Shown: positions 7,223-14,727, counted from the stretch's first letter. The stretch: 21,812 nt of DNA from JAJZJT01 sp964610905 (GCA_964610905.1 CAZSYT010000050.1:1-21812), one strand, 5' to 3'. Translations and numbers: made by a program. Notes: generated by a model from the sequence alone, not told the origin.

Positions 7223-9760
7223 TCAGCCGAGCAGCTGGCGCACAGCGCCGAGGACGTCCTCGGGTCGGTAGGGCTTGGCCACGAAGCGAGCCCGCGGACC
7301 ACGCAGGTCCTCGTCGGCGGCGACGTCGGTCACGTGGCCCGAGGTGTAGACGACGCGGAGGTCGCCCTGTACCGCACCGAGGTGCGCGGCGAGCGTGCAC
7401 CCGTCCAGCTCGGGCAGCACGACGTCGGTGACGAGCACGTCGACGCGGGTCGTCGCGGCGACGTCGAGGGCCTCTGGGCCGTCGCCGGCCTCGAGGACGC
7501 GATAGCCGCGCTCTGCGAAGGCGGCGGCGAGCAGTGCGCGGGCCTCGTCGTCGTCCTCGACCACGAGGACGGTCTCCTCGCCGTCGAGCGTCACCGCACC
7601 TTCGGGCGTGGTGCCGGAAACGAGCGCGGCGTCGTCGGTGACCGGCAGGTAGAGCTTGACCGTCGTCCCGACGCCGACCTCGCTGTGGAGGCGGACGTGC
7701 CCGCCGGTCTGCTTGGCCAGCCCGTAGACGATCGAGAGCCCGAGCCCGGTGCCGTCGACCTTGGTGGTGAAGAACGGGTCGAAGGCGTGGTTCTGGGCCT
7801 GCTCGTCCATCCCGACACCCGTGTCGCTCACCTGCAGGAGCAGGTGGGGACCGGGGCTGGCGCCCTCGAACATCGCCGCGTAGCTCTCGCCCAGCTCGAC
7901 GGCCTCGGTCCGCACGGTCAGGGTGCCACCGTGCGGCATGGCGTCGCGGGCGTTGGTGACCAGGTTGAGGAGGGCCTGCTCGACCTGGCTGCGGTCGACG
8001 ACGAGGACCGGGAGGTCCTCCGCGAGGTCCGCCACGAGCTCGACGTCGCTGCCGAGCATGTGCTCGAGGAGCCGCAACGTGTCGGAGACGAGGGCGCCCA
8101 CGTCGGTGGCCTCGGACCAGAGTGCCTGCTGGCGGCTGAAGGCGAGCAGCTTGCGGGTGAACCCGGCCGCTCGCTCGACGGCCGCGTCGATGCGGTGGGC
8201 GGCGTCTTGCAGCTCGCCCTCGGGGAGGCGCCGGGCCAACAGGGAGCTGTAGCCGCGGATGACGAGCAGCATGTTGTTGAAGTCGTGGGCGACCCCGCCC
8301 GCGAGGGTGCCGATCGCCTCGAGCTTCTGGGCGTGGAGCAGCTGGCGCTCGAGCTCGCGTCGCTCGGTGACGTCGGTCTGCACGCCGACGAAGTGGGTGA
8401 CGACCCCCTCGTCGTCGAGCACCGGGGACACGCTGACGTTGTTCCAGAACGGTGTGCCGTCCTTGCGGTAGTTGAGGAGCTCGACCGTGCACTCGCGTCC
8501 GGCAGCGACGGCCCGGCGCAGCTCGGCGACCGTCTCGGGGTCCGTGCCGGGCCCTTGCAGGAAGCGGCAGTTGTGCCCGACCACCTCGTCGTGGGCGTAG
8601 CCGACGAGGCGCTCGAAGCTGGGGCTGACGAAGCAGAGGGGCTGGTCGGGCGCTCTCGCGTCGGTGAGGACGACGCCCTGCGACAGGGCGTTGATGGCCC
8701 GGTCGCGCAGGCGCAGCTCGAGCTCGTCGTGCTTGCGCTGCTCCTCGCGGGCGAAGCGGTCGAGGGCGAAGGACAGGCTCGGGGTGATCTCGCTCAGGGT
8801 GGCGACGATCTCGGGGGTGAAGGTGCCCGGGGTCGACGAGTAGAGCGTGAGGGCGGCCACCACCTGGCCTGCTTGGCGGATGGGGAACGACGCGCACGCC
8901 GAGACGCCCACCCGTGCCCCGGCCTGGTGCCAGGGAGCCATCATCGGCGCGCTGAGGAAGTCGTTGACCACCGTGTAGGTGCCCGTGCGGATGGCCTGGC
9001 CGGTCGGCCCGTAGGTGCGGGGGTCGTCGTCGGTCAGCGTGATGACCGCCTCGGTGACGTAGCCGTTGTCGATGCCGGCGGACGCCACCGGCCGCACCCG
9101 GTCGCCGTCGGGGACGCCGACCCAGGCGAACTGGAAGCCGCCCGCCTGCACGGCGATGTCGCAGACCTGCGGGTAGAGGTCCTCGGTCGAGGTCGACCGG
9201 ACGATCGCCCGGTTGGTGGAGGCCAGCATCTCGTAGAGGCGACTGCGCAGGCGCAGCGCCTCCTCGGCGCGTCGCTGGGCCGTGACGTCCGAGGCGATGC
9301 AGCCGATGCCGGCCACGGTGCCTCCCACCCACAACGGGAAGTAGCTCACCGCGAACTCGCGCGGCTCGCCGCCGGCGGCACGGGTGACCACGTGCCGGTC
9401 GACGACCGTCTCGCCCGCCAGCACCGAGCGGAGGAGAGGCTCGAGCACCACCCACTGCTCGGGCACGACGTCGGCGACCGCCGCACCGACGTGGTCGCCC
9501 GCTGGCAGGCCGTGGACGGTGGCCAGGTCCTCGTTGATCCGGAGGTAGCGGAACTCGCGGTCGAGGAACGCCATGCCCACCGGGGCGGCGTGGAGCACCT
9601 CGCTCAGGACGGCGACCTGGCGGGCGCCGGGGACCCCCGGGGAGGCCGGCGGCGACGGCTCGCCGTGTCGGCGCGACCTGGCCACCGCGTCCCCCACGGG
9701 TGGGGCCCCCGTCGGGTCCGCCGTCGACGGAGCCGGTGCGCTGCGTCCGTCCTCGGTCAT
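7223..9760 (-). CDS. hybrid sensor histidine kinase with PAS-GAF-LOV-HisKA-HATPase-REC
   Basis: 845-residue soluble hybrid kinase with no membrane segment. Order: PAS (about 49-164), GAF (180-340), LOV-type PAS (359-469), HisKA with phospho-acceptor His492 in GGVAHDFNN, HATPase (about 585-708; N-box Asn603, SDTGVGM 645-651, GTGLGLS 670-676) and receiver (730-845; acidic 735-737, phospho-acceptor Asp779, Lys829). The LOV domain has GHNCRFLQ with the photoactive Cys398, plus Asn397, Arg399, Gln402, Asn430, Asn440 and Gln461, the full flavin-binding set. It should therefore bind FMN and respond to blue light; this follows from the family. The ATG at 9760 is chosen over a GTG at 9838. Its own GGAGG is only one base away, and a ten-codon frame with a good ribosome site overlaps it as ATGA. 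No separate response regulator is adjacent. Confidence 0.93.
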   Translation of the reverse strand: MTEDGRSAPAPSTADPTGAPPVGDAVARSRRHGEPSPPASPGVPGARQVAVLSEVLHAAPVGMAFLDREFRYLRINEDLATVHGLPAGDHVGAAVADVVPEQWVVLEPLLRSVLAGETVVDRHVVTRAAGGEPREFAVSYFPLWVGGTVAGIGCIASDVTAQRRAEEALRLRSRLYEMLASTNRAIVRSTSTEDLYPQVCDIAVQAGGFQFAWVGVPDGDRVRPVASAGIDNGYVTEAVITLTDDDPRTYGPTGQAIRTGTYTVVNDFLSAPMMAPWHQAGARVGVSACASFPIRQAGQVVAALTLYSSTPGTFTPEIVATLSEITPSLSFALDRFAREEQRKHDELELRLRDRAINALSQGVVLTDARAPDQPLCFVSPSFERLVGYAHDEVVGHNCRFLQGPGTDPETVAELRRAVAAGRECTVELLNYRKDGTPFWNNVSVSPVLDDEGVVTHFVGVQTDVTERRELERQLLHAQKLEAIGTLAGGVAHDFNNMLLVIRGYSSLLARRLPEGELQDAAHRIDAAVERAAGFTRKLLAFSRQQALWSEATDVGALVSDTLRLLEHMLGSDVELVADLAEDLPVLVVDRSQVEQALLNLVTNARDAMPHGGTLTVRTEAVELGESYAAMFEGASPGPHLLLQVSDTGVGMDEQAQNHAFDPFFTTKVDGTGLGLSIVYGLAKQTGGHVRLHSEVGVGTTVKLYLPVTDDAALVSGTTPEGAVTLDGEETVLVVEDDDEARALLAAAFAERGYRVLEAGDGPEALDVAATTRVDVLVTDVVLPELDGCTLAAHLGAVQGDLRVVYTSGHVTDVAADEDLRGPRARFVAKPYRPEDVLGAVRQLLG

Positions 9761-9789
9761 GCCTCCGGCCCCCGACGCCCCTCCGCCAT
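9757..9789 (-). CDS. possible ten-codon leader peptide coupled to the kinase
   Basis: ATG at 9789, with AGAGGAGG at 9795-9802 (five-base gap), opens MAEGRRGPEA. The stop overlaps the kinase start as ATGA. The kinase ATG has only a too-close GGAGG, so ribosomes may reach it by termination and reinitiation from this short frame. This is inferred from spacing alone. The strong site might instead serve a different kinase start. Confidence 0.3.
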   Translation of the reverse strand: MAEGRRGPEA

Positions 9790-9875
9790 GCCGGCCTCCT
9801 CTGACGCGCGTCTGCCGACCCGGCGACCATGATGGCACCGGGGTCGGGCGGGTGCTCGCTCCACGCTCCGGCCCC

Positions 9876-9881
9876 TAGGGT
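9876..9881 (+). promoter_or_regulatory. possible -10 hexamer for the ketopantoate reductase gene
   Basis: TAGGGT on the plus strand, the same hexamer as before two other genes. It would start a leader of about 130 bases that contains the 14-bp repeat and ends at the GAGGAGG site. No convincing -35 is seen. Confidence 0.3.
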
Positions 9882-9928
9882 GCGGGAGGGCAGCTCGGCG
9901 GGGCCGCACGGTGCGGCGCCGGTATGGG

Positions 9929-10004
9929 CGGACGGACCAGGGCGGACGGACCAGGGCGGACGGACCAGGGCGGACGGACCAGGGCGGACGGACCAGGGCG
10001 GACG
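9929..10004. repeat. 14-bp tandem repeat, five perfect copies plus a partial
   Basis: CGGACGGACCAGGG starts at 9929, 9943, 9957, 9971 and 9985 without mismatch, then a partial CGGACG (9999-10004). It ends at the ribosome site of the ketopantoate reductase gene, so it would be the last part of the 5' leader. The unit is not a multiple of three and the reading frame through it has no protein features. Confidence 0.97.
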
Positions 10005-10018
10005 AGGAGGACCAGGAC

Positions 10019-11035
10019 GTGACCGAGCGAGCCACCACCGTCGCCGTCGTCGGTGCCGGGGGCATCGGCGCCTTCTTCGCCGCTCACCTGCTCGCCGCGG
10101 GGAAGGCCGACGTCACGCTGTGCGTCCGGACCCCGTTCGACGAGCTGGTGGTCGAGTCGGAGCTGTGGGGCGCGACGCTGCGCTCGCGCCCGCGGGTCCT
10201 CGTCGAGCCCGCCGACGTGCGCGGCACCCTCGATCCCCCGGTCGACTGGGTGCTGCTCGCCACGAAGGCGCACCAGACCGGGGGTGCGGCGGGCTGGCTC
10301 CGGGAGCTGACCGGCCAGGGCACCACGGTCGTCGTGCTCCAGAACGGCGTCGAGCAGGTCGAGCGCGTGCTCCCCCTCGTGGCACCGGGCACTCGGGTGG
10401 TGCCCGGCGTCGTCTACAGCGGGGTCGAGCCGCTCGCCCCGGGGCACGTCGTCCACCGCACCAGCGGGTTCGTCCTGGTGCCCGAGCGCGATCCCGGCCA
10501 GGGGGTCACCCCCGAGGACGCCGCCCGTCTCGCGGCGCTCTTCGCGTCGGAGCGGGGCATCGTCCGGCCGGTCGCCGACGTGACGACGGCGCTCTGGAAG
10601 AAGCTCTGCAGCAACGTGGTGGCCAACGGCCTGACCGCCCTCACGGAGCGGAGGATCGAGGTCCTGCGCCGCGACGACGTCCGCAAGGTGGCCCGCGCCC
10701 TGGCCGACGAGTGCGTCGAGGTGGGCCGGGCCGAGGGAGCGTCCGTCGACGACGCCTTCGTCGCGACCGCCCTCGACCGGATGGCCGCCATGCCGGAGGG
10801 AGCGGGCTCGTCCATGCTCTTCGACCGGCTCGCCGGGCGCCCGCTCGAGCACGACGCCCTCTACGGCGCGGTGACCCGGGCCGGCCTCCGCCACGGCATC
10901 GCCACGCCGATCACCGACACCGTCGGCGCTCTGCTCGCGGCGGTCAGCGAGGCACTCGCCGGTGACGCGGCGATGTCGCCGGCCGGGGAGGTCGCCACCC
11001 GCGCCCCGGGGGAGCCGCGACCCGAAGGACCTTGA
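10019..11035 (+). CDS. panE: 2-dehydropantoate (ketopantoate) 2-reductase family protein
   Basis: 338-residue ApbA/PanE-type enzyme, expected to reduce ketopantoate to pantoate with NADPH in pantothenate/CoA synthesis. Seen: the Rossmann loop GAGGIG (12-17), LATKAHQ with Lys84, VVLQNG with Asn110, WKKLCSNVVANGLTALT (194-210) carrying the family's Lys and Asn, and the C-terminal SSMLFDRLAGRPLEHDALYGAVTRAG with Glu278 at the usual substrate-contact position. The GTG at 10019 is fixed by GAGGAGG (10004-10010) eight bases upstream. The last codons and TGA belong to the first copy of a 33-bp duplication. Some relatives act on other 2-keto acids, so panE is likely but not certain; no other pantothenate gene is nearby. 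Confidence 0.88.
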   Translation: MTERATTVAVVGAGGIGAFFAAHLLAAGKADVTLCVRTPFDELVVESELWGATLRSRPRVLVEPADVRGTLDPPVDWVLLATKAHQTGGAAGWLRELTGQGTTVVVLQNGVEQVERVLPLVAPGTRVVPGVVYSGVEPLAPGHVVHRTSGFVLVPERDPGQGVTPEDAARLAALFASERGIVRPVADVTTALWKKLCSNVVANGLTALTERRIEVLRRDDVRKVARALADECVEVGRAEGASVDDAFVATALDRMAAMPEGAGSSMLFDRLAGRPLEHDALYGAVTRAGLRHGIATPITDTVGALLAAVSEALAGDAAMSPAGEVATRAPGEPRPEGP

Positions 11036-11069
11036 GCCCCGGGGCAGCCGCGCCCCCGAAGGGCCCTGA
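11003..11069. repeat. 33/34-bp tandem duplication carrying the panE stop codon
   Basis: Unit 1 (11003-11035) encodes the end of the reductase and its TGA. Unit 2 (11036-11069) repeats it imperfectly, with one extra base and a few changes, and again ends CTGA. A third, decayed start follows (11070 on). It fills the gap between convergent panE and tldE. Confidence 0.8.
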
Positions 11070-11085
11070 GCGCCGGGGCGCCTGC

Positions 11086-12477
11086 TCAGACGGCCGGGCT
11101 CACCGAGCTCATGTTGAAGTCGGGGACGCGCAGCGCCGGCATGGCGAGGCGGGCCGCGTACTCGTTCCACTCGCGCGTGAAGGCGCGCTCGCTGCGGCCG
11201 GCCTCGACCGAGCGGGCCAGGAGGTCGACCGGGCTCTCGTTGAACCGGAAGTTGTTGACCGCACCGACAACCTCGCCGTGCTCGACGAGGTAGACGCCGT
11301 CGCGGGTGAGCCCGGTGACGAGCAGGGTGGTCGGGTCGACCTCGCGCAGGTACCACAGGCAGGTGAGGAGCAGCCCCCGTTCGGTCCGGGCCACGAGGTC
11401 GTCCAGGCCGGCCCCGGCCCCGGGCACCTCGAGGACGAGGTTGTCGATCGGCGGGGCCACCGGCACCCCCGATCGGGCGGCCCGGGCCCGGTGGGCGCGC
11501 AGGCGGGCGAGGCGCCCGTCGTCGACCCACGCGGTGGGCCCGAGGGGCAGGCCGTTGTCGAAGACCGAGGTGTCGGCGGTCGACGCCGCGGCCACGGCGA
11601 AGGGGGCGCACTCGAGGCCCGGCTCCGCCGGGTCGCTGCGCAGGCGGAAGGGCAGCTCGGCCAGGCGCTCGCCGACCCGGGTGCCGCCACCCGCGGCGGC
11701 GAAGACGCTGTGGCCCTCCTCGGCGTCGCGCTGGCCGAGGGCCTCGGCGAGGGGGACCATGAGGTCGGCGACCGCGTCGGGCGGCAGGACCGTCTCGTAC
11801 CGCCCGGCCGGTAGGGAGACCGACCGCTCGCCCCAGGCGAGCCTCCGGCGGAGCTCGGCTTGGACGTCGGGGAGCGAGACCCCGACGAGGTCGGCCTGCT
11901 CGCGGCCCACCCACGCGCCACGCCCCCCGTCGGCCGTGCGGGCCGCCACCTGGAGCTTCCCGACCGGCTGCACGTGGCGCCGGCGCAGCCCCGTGGAGGT
12001 GCCGAGCGAGACGGTCTCGACGCGGTGCTCGGCGAACCCGGCGAGGACGTGGCCGGCGGTCCGCGCCTCGGCGAAGGCCTCGCCGAGGCTGCCCACCACC
12101 GGAGCGAGGGCGGCGACACCCGTGGTGGGGGCGGGCTCCGAGAGGTCGTCGCGGGTGTCACCTTCGACCAGGTCGGCGGCGTCGTCGGCCGCCGGAGCGC
12201 TCCGGGCGTCGGCCTCGGCCGCTCGCAGCAGGGCGACGACGTCGGCGGCACCGCTGCCCGTCGCCGTCCCCACCGTCGGTCCGGCGGGCGACGAGCCCAC
12301 GGCCACCACGGTGACCCGACGGTCGCGCCTCGTGCCGTTGGTGGTCGTGGTGCTGGCGGCGAAGCGGACCTCGACCTCGCTCACGTCGGCGACCACCACC
12401 ACGCACCCCTCGAGCGTGGCCGCCTCGAGGGCGCGGTCGACCACGGCGCCGGCGGGCTCGAGAACGCCGGTCGTCAC
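11086..12477 (-). CDS. pmbA: TldE/PmbA-type metallopeptidase subunit
   Basis: 463-residue protein of the TldD/PmbA family, the non-catalytic partner (TldE) of a heterodimeric protease that in other bacteria trims modified peptides or unfolded chains. Seen: an N-terminal region with the VEVRFAASTTTTNGTRRDRR strand, the middle LPAGRYETVLPPDAVADLMVPLAEAL (the common PG.Y.vvl.p.a...ll segment), and a C-terminal VDPTTLLVTGLTRDGVYLVEHGEVVGAVNNFRFNESPVDLL (the family's RDG.lIe.Gei..pv.n.r motif). No HExxxH is present, as expected for this subunit. The start is GTG at 12477, overlapping the tldD stop as GTGA, so the pair is translated together at matched levels. The length is normal. Confidence 0.9.
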   Translation of the reverse strand: MTTGVLEPAGAVVDRALEAATLEGCVVVVADVSEVEVRFAASTTTTNGTRRDRRVTVVAVGSSPAGPTVGTATGSGAADVVALLRAAEADARSAPAADDAADLVEGDTRDDLSEPAPTTGVAALAPVVGSLGEAFAEARTAGHVLAGFAEHRVETVSLGTSTGLRRRHVQPVGKLQVAARTADGGRGAWVGREQADLVGVSLPDVQAELRRRLAWGERSVSLPAGRYETVLPPDAVADLMVPLAEALGQRDAEEGHSVFAAAGGGTRVGERLAELPFRLRSDPAEPGLECAPFAVAAASTADTSVFDNGLPLGPTAWVDDGRLARLRAHRARAARSGVPVAPPIDNLVLEVPGAGAGLDDLVARTERGLLLTCLWYLREVDPTTLLVTGLTRDGVYLVEHGEVVGAVNNFRFNESPVDLLARSVEAGRSERAFTREWNEYAARLAMPALRVPDFNMSSVSPAV

Positions 12478-13982
12478 CGCCCCGCCTCAGCCCGGCTGTT
12501 CAACACCGTCACCTGACGGAAGCGGGCGGCGGGGCAGCCGTGGCTGACAGGGGCGACCTGCCCGGGCTGGCCCTTGCCGCAGTTGAACGCCCCGCCGAGC
12601 ACCCATGTACCGCGGCCGCCCAGGCCGTCGAGGGACGCCCAGAAGTCGGTGGTGGTGGCCTGGTAGGCGACGTCGCGGACCTGGCCGGCGAGCCGACCGT
12701 GCTCGATCCGGTAGAAGCGCTGCCCCGTGAACTGGAAGTTGTGGCGTTGCATGTCGATCGACCAGCTCTTGTCGCCGACCACGTAGAGGCCCCGCTCCGT
12801 GCCCGACACCAGCTCCTCGACGCTCGGACCGTCGCCCGGAGCGGGCTGGAGCGACACGTTGGCCATGCGCTGGATCGGCACGTGGAGCGGGGAGTCGGCG
12901 AAGGCGCACCCGTTGGAGCGGCCGAAGCCGTGCTCGGCGGCCATCCGCCGGTCGAGCTGGAAGCCGACGAGCACTCCCTCGCGCACGAGGTCGAAGGCCT
13001 GGGCGGCGACACCTTCGTGGTCGTAGGCGACGGTGGCGAGGCCGTGGGGCACGGTCCGGTCGCCGGTGACGTGCATGAGCGGGGAGCCGTAGCGCAAGGT
13101 GCCCAGCTGGTCGAGGGTGGCGAACGAGGTGCCGGCGTAGGCGGCCTCGTAGCCGAGGGCCCGGTCGAGCTCGGTGGCGTGGCCGACCGACTCGTGGATG
13201 GTGAGCCACAGGTTGGAGGGGTCGATCACGAGGTCGTAGGTGCCGGGCTCGACGGAGGGGGCCGCCACCTTCTCGGCGAGGAGGTCGGGGAGGGCGGCCA
13301 CCTCGGCGTCCATGGCGGACGCTGGCCCCTCGACGTGCTCCCAGCCTCGTCCGGCCGGCGCGACGAGGGTGCGCATCGTCTCGAAGCTGCCCGCCGCGGT
13401 GTCGACGGCGACCGCCTCGACGACCGGGTGGACCCGGACCCGCCGCTGGGTGATGCGGTTCCCGGCGAGGTCGGCGAGGTGGGCGTCCTCGGCGACGGCC
13501 AGCACGTGGGCGACGGCGTGGTCGACCCCGGGTGCCCGGCCGAGCTCCTCGGTCCAGCGGACGAGCGTGCCGACCTTGTCGGCGAGCGGCACCGCCGTGG
13601 GGTCGACCTCGTAGGGGGCGACCCAGTGGACGACGCCGTGGACGGGCTCGTCGGCCAGCACCACGCCCCCCCCGGCACCCGCCGTGGCCCGTGCCAGGGC
13701 GACCGCCTCGTCGGCCAGGGCGGCCGCCGCCTCGGGGGCAAGGGCGACGGTGCCCGCGAAGCCGAGGGCGCCGCCGTGGAGGACCCGCAGGCCGACGCCG
13801 AGCTCGGTGCTGTCGACCGTCGTCTCGACGAGCCCGTCGCGGACGACCACCACCTGGGTGCGGATGCGCTCGACGCGCAGCTCGGCGCTGGTCGCCCCGA
13901 GGACCCGGGCCCTCCCGAGCCCGGCGTCGGCCACCGCGTCGAGGGGGAGGGCGAGGAAGCTCGCGTCGGGGTCGGGCACCAC
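12474..13982 (-). CDS. tldD: TldD-type zinc metallopeptidase
   Basis: 502-residue catalytic partner of the TldD/TldE protease. Seen: the zinc motif HESVGH (263-268, HExxxH) in LTIHESVGHATELDRALGYEAAYAG, and near the C-terminus FNCGKGQPGQVAPVSHGCP, where Cys468 is the likely third zinc ligand. The central PSNLWLTIHE and the late SWSIDMQRHNFQFTGQRFYRIEHG segments fit the family. Two consecutive GTG codons (13982, 13979) can start it. I prefer the first, because TAGCGT ends five bases upstream and no ribosome site exists, which suggests a leaderless message. The gene is followed by overlapping tldE. No peptide precursor gene that would reveal a substrate is visible nearby. Confidence 0.92.
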   Translation of the reverse strand: MVPDPDASFLALPLDAVADAGLGRARVLGATSAELRVERIRTQVVVVRDGLVETTVDSTELGVGLRVLHGGALGFAGTVALAPEAAAALADEAVALARATAGAGGGVVLADEPVHGVVHWVAPYEVDPTAVPLADKVGTLVRWTEELGRAPGVDHAVAHVLAVAEDAHLADLAGNRITQRRVRVHPVVEAVAVDTAAGSFETMRTLVAPAGRGWEHVEGPASAMDAEVAALPDLLAEKVAAPSVEPGTYDLVIDPSNLWLTIHESVGHATELDRALGYEAAYAGTSFATLDQLGTLRYGSPLMHVTGDRTVPHGLATVAYDHEGVAAQAFDLVREGVLVGFQLDRRMAAEHGFGRSNGCAFADSPLHVPIQRMANVSLQPAPGDGPSVEELVSGTERGLYVVGDKSWSIDMQRHNFQFTGQRFYRIEHGRLAGQVRDVAYQATTTDFWASLDGLGGRGTWVLGGAFNCGKGQPGQVAPVSHGCPAARFRQVTVLNSRAEAGR

Positions 13983-13987
13983 TCGCG

Positions 13988-13993
13988 ACGCTA
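13988..13993 (-). promoter_or_regulatory. -10-like hexamer before tldD
   Basis: TAGCGT with five bases to the first of two GTG codons. No Shine-Dalgarno. It belongs to the recurring pattern of TANNNT directly before starts in this window. Confidence 0.4.
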
Positions 13994-14046
13994 CCGCCCG
14001 CCGTGGTCCGTCGCCCCGGCGAAGGCACCCGGCCGCCGGACGCGAC

Positions 14047-14068
14047 ACGAGGCCCTCTCGGGCCTCGT
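14047..14068. other. perfect 9-bp stem-loop upstream of tldD
   Basis: ACGAGGCCC (14047-14055) and GGGCCTCGT (14060-14068) pair perfectly around four bases. Read on the minus strand the loop is GAGA closed by C-G, a stable GNRA tetraloop; on the plus strand it is TCTC, followed by a moderately T-rich stretch. It could end a plus-strand transcript or be part of a structured minus-strand RNA before tldD. Confidence 0.55.
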
Positions 14069-14164
14069 CGTCGCTTGGTCTTCTGTTGTGATTCTGCCAA
14101 TGAGACGCATCAGCCAGCCGCAAAAGAAAATGAGAGAACGTCGTCCGACTTGACGATGTGCTGC

Positions 14165-14185
14165 ACGACCGGACCCCCCGGTCGT
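14165..14185. other. perfect 8-bp stem-loop in the lower-GC gap
   Basis: ACGACCGG (14165-14172) pairs with CCGGTCGT (14178-14185) around a five-base loop (ACCCC on plus). No T run follows on either strand, so it is not a standard terminator. It is evidence for RNA structure in this gap. Confidence 0.5.
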
Positions 14186-14307
14186 CGTTCGCTGTCCCTC
14201 GACTCTACGTAGACGCAGCACCCCGCCAAGTTCGTCGCGACCGTTCCACAACGTGCGGGATTTCACGGCGCTCACCGGCAGCTAGGGCAACAGCACTGGG
14301 CTGTGGA

Positions 14308-14346
14308 TCACCGAGGCGGCGAACGCTCCATGGCCTCACGAACCAT
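14308..14346 (-). CDS. possible 12-residue peptide with a strong ribosome site
   Basis: AAGGAGGTG on the minus strand (14355-14363) lies eight bases before ATG at 14346, which opens MVREAMERSPPR and stops. The ribosome site is the best match to the 16S tail in the window, yet the frame is tiny. It may be a leader peptide, the start of a broken gene, or chance. Confidence 0.2.
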   Translation of the reverse strand: MVREAMERSPPR

Positions 14347-14670
14347 TCGTTGGACACCTCCTTGTACGAGGATCCTTCGCTGGTTGCAGCACTGCTACCG
14401 CCCCTCTATTGATAGCCACTGGGCCATCCGATTTCAAGGCTTCCGACCTGGGACCTCGCGGCCTCGAAGACGCCGGTCGAGGAGGCGGAGAGGCGGTCGC
14501 TCCAGGTCGCGGCGTGCGCCCTGGGCCGGAACGGGTTGCCGGCCGAGCCCGTCGAGGTCGTGGCAGAATTGGCAGTCGAGGACCGCGAGTGCCAGCGGTG
14601 GACGTGCTCGTCGGCGGCCCCGTGCCCGGCCGGAGCGCCGGCACGGACGGTCCCGGAACGCGCTGCTCGG

Positions 14671-14709
14671 GCGCGCCCGACCCGGGCGGACGCGCGCGAC
14701 CCGGGCGAG
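14671..14709. repeat. imperfect 19-bp duplication before the glycosyltransferase gene
   Basis: CGACCCGGGCG recurs at 14678 and 14697 within two similar GC-only 19-bp units. It ends just before the AGAGGAGG ribosome site of the next gene. Confidence 0.45.
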
Positions 14710-14727
14710 CCCGAGAGAGGAGGAACC

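Larger units (their letters stand above)
14069..14440. other. lower-GC stretch without a confident gene
   Basis: Part of the 745-bp gap 13983-14727. From about 14085 to 14435 the sequence is visibly richer in A and T than the rest of the window, and the usual third-position G/C bias of coding DNA is absent. The open frames here (for example 94 codons on the minus strand, 84 on the plus) look random and match no family I know. I see no tRNA, tmRNA, RNase P or SRP signature. It holds a second perfect hairpin (14165-14185), an isolated near-perfect ribosome site on the minus strand, and CTACGTAG. A small RNA, a decayed gene or recently acquired DNA are all possible. The rest of the gap (14441-14727) is GC-rich and shows only a 19-bp duplication. 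Confidence 0.45.

Noticed and set aside
7202..9832. Long open frame on the plus strand opposite the histidine kinase (876 codons)
   Set aside because: It mirrors a gene with complete kinase, LOV and receiver motifs. The translation is low-complexity Gly/Val/Glu/Asp/Arg with no domain, a usual effect of GC-rich codon bias.
9929..10004. CRISPR array
   Set aside because: The repeats here and in the other arrays are directly adjacent with no unique spacers, and no cas gene is present.
12540..14153. Long open frame on the plus strand opposite tldD (537 codons)
   Set aside because: Antisense to a gene with an intact HExxxH motif; no domain, no ribosome site, same GC artefact.
14300..14312. DnaA-box-like TGTGGATCA as a sign of an origin
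   Set aside because: One near match only, no cluster of boxes, no dnaA or dnaN nearby.
14351..14363. GGACACCTCCTT resembling the 3' end of 16S rRNA
   Set aside because: Only the anti-Shine-Dalgarno word matches. No other rRNA sequence is nearby. On the minus strand it reads as a ribosome site.
14405..14465. Cobalamin riboswitch-like words (GCCACTGGG, then GACCTGGGACCTCGC resembling a B12 box)
   Set aside because: The B12-box likeness has several mismatches, the conserved upstream core (GGTGnAAnTCC and the paired CCCGCCACTG) is missing, and no cobalamin gene follows.
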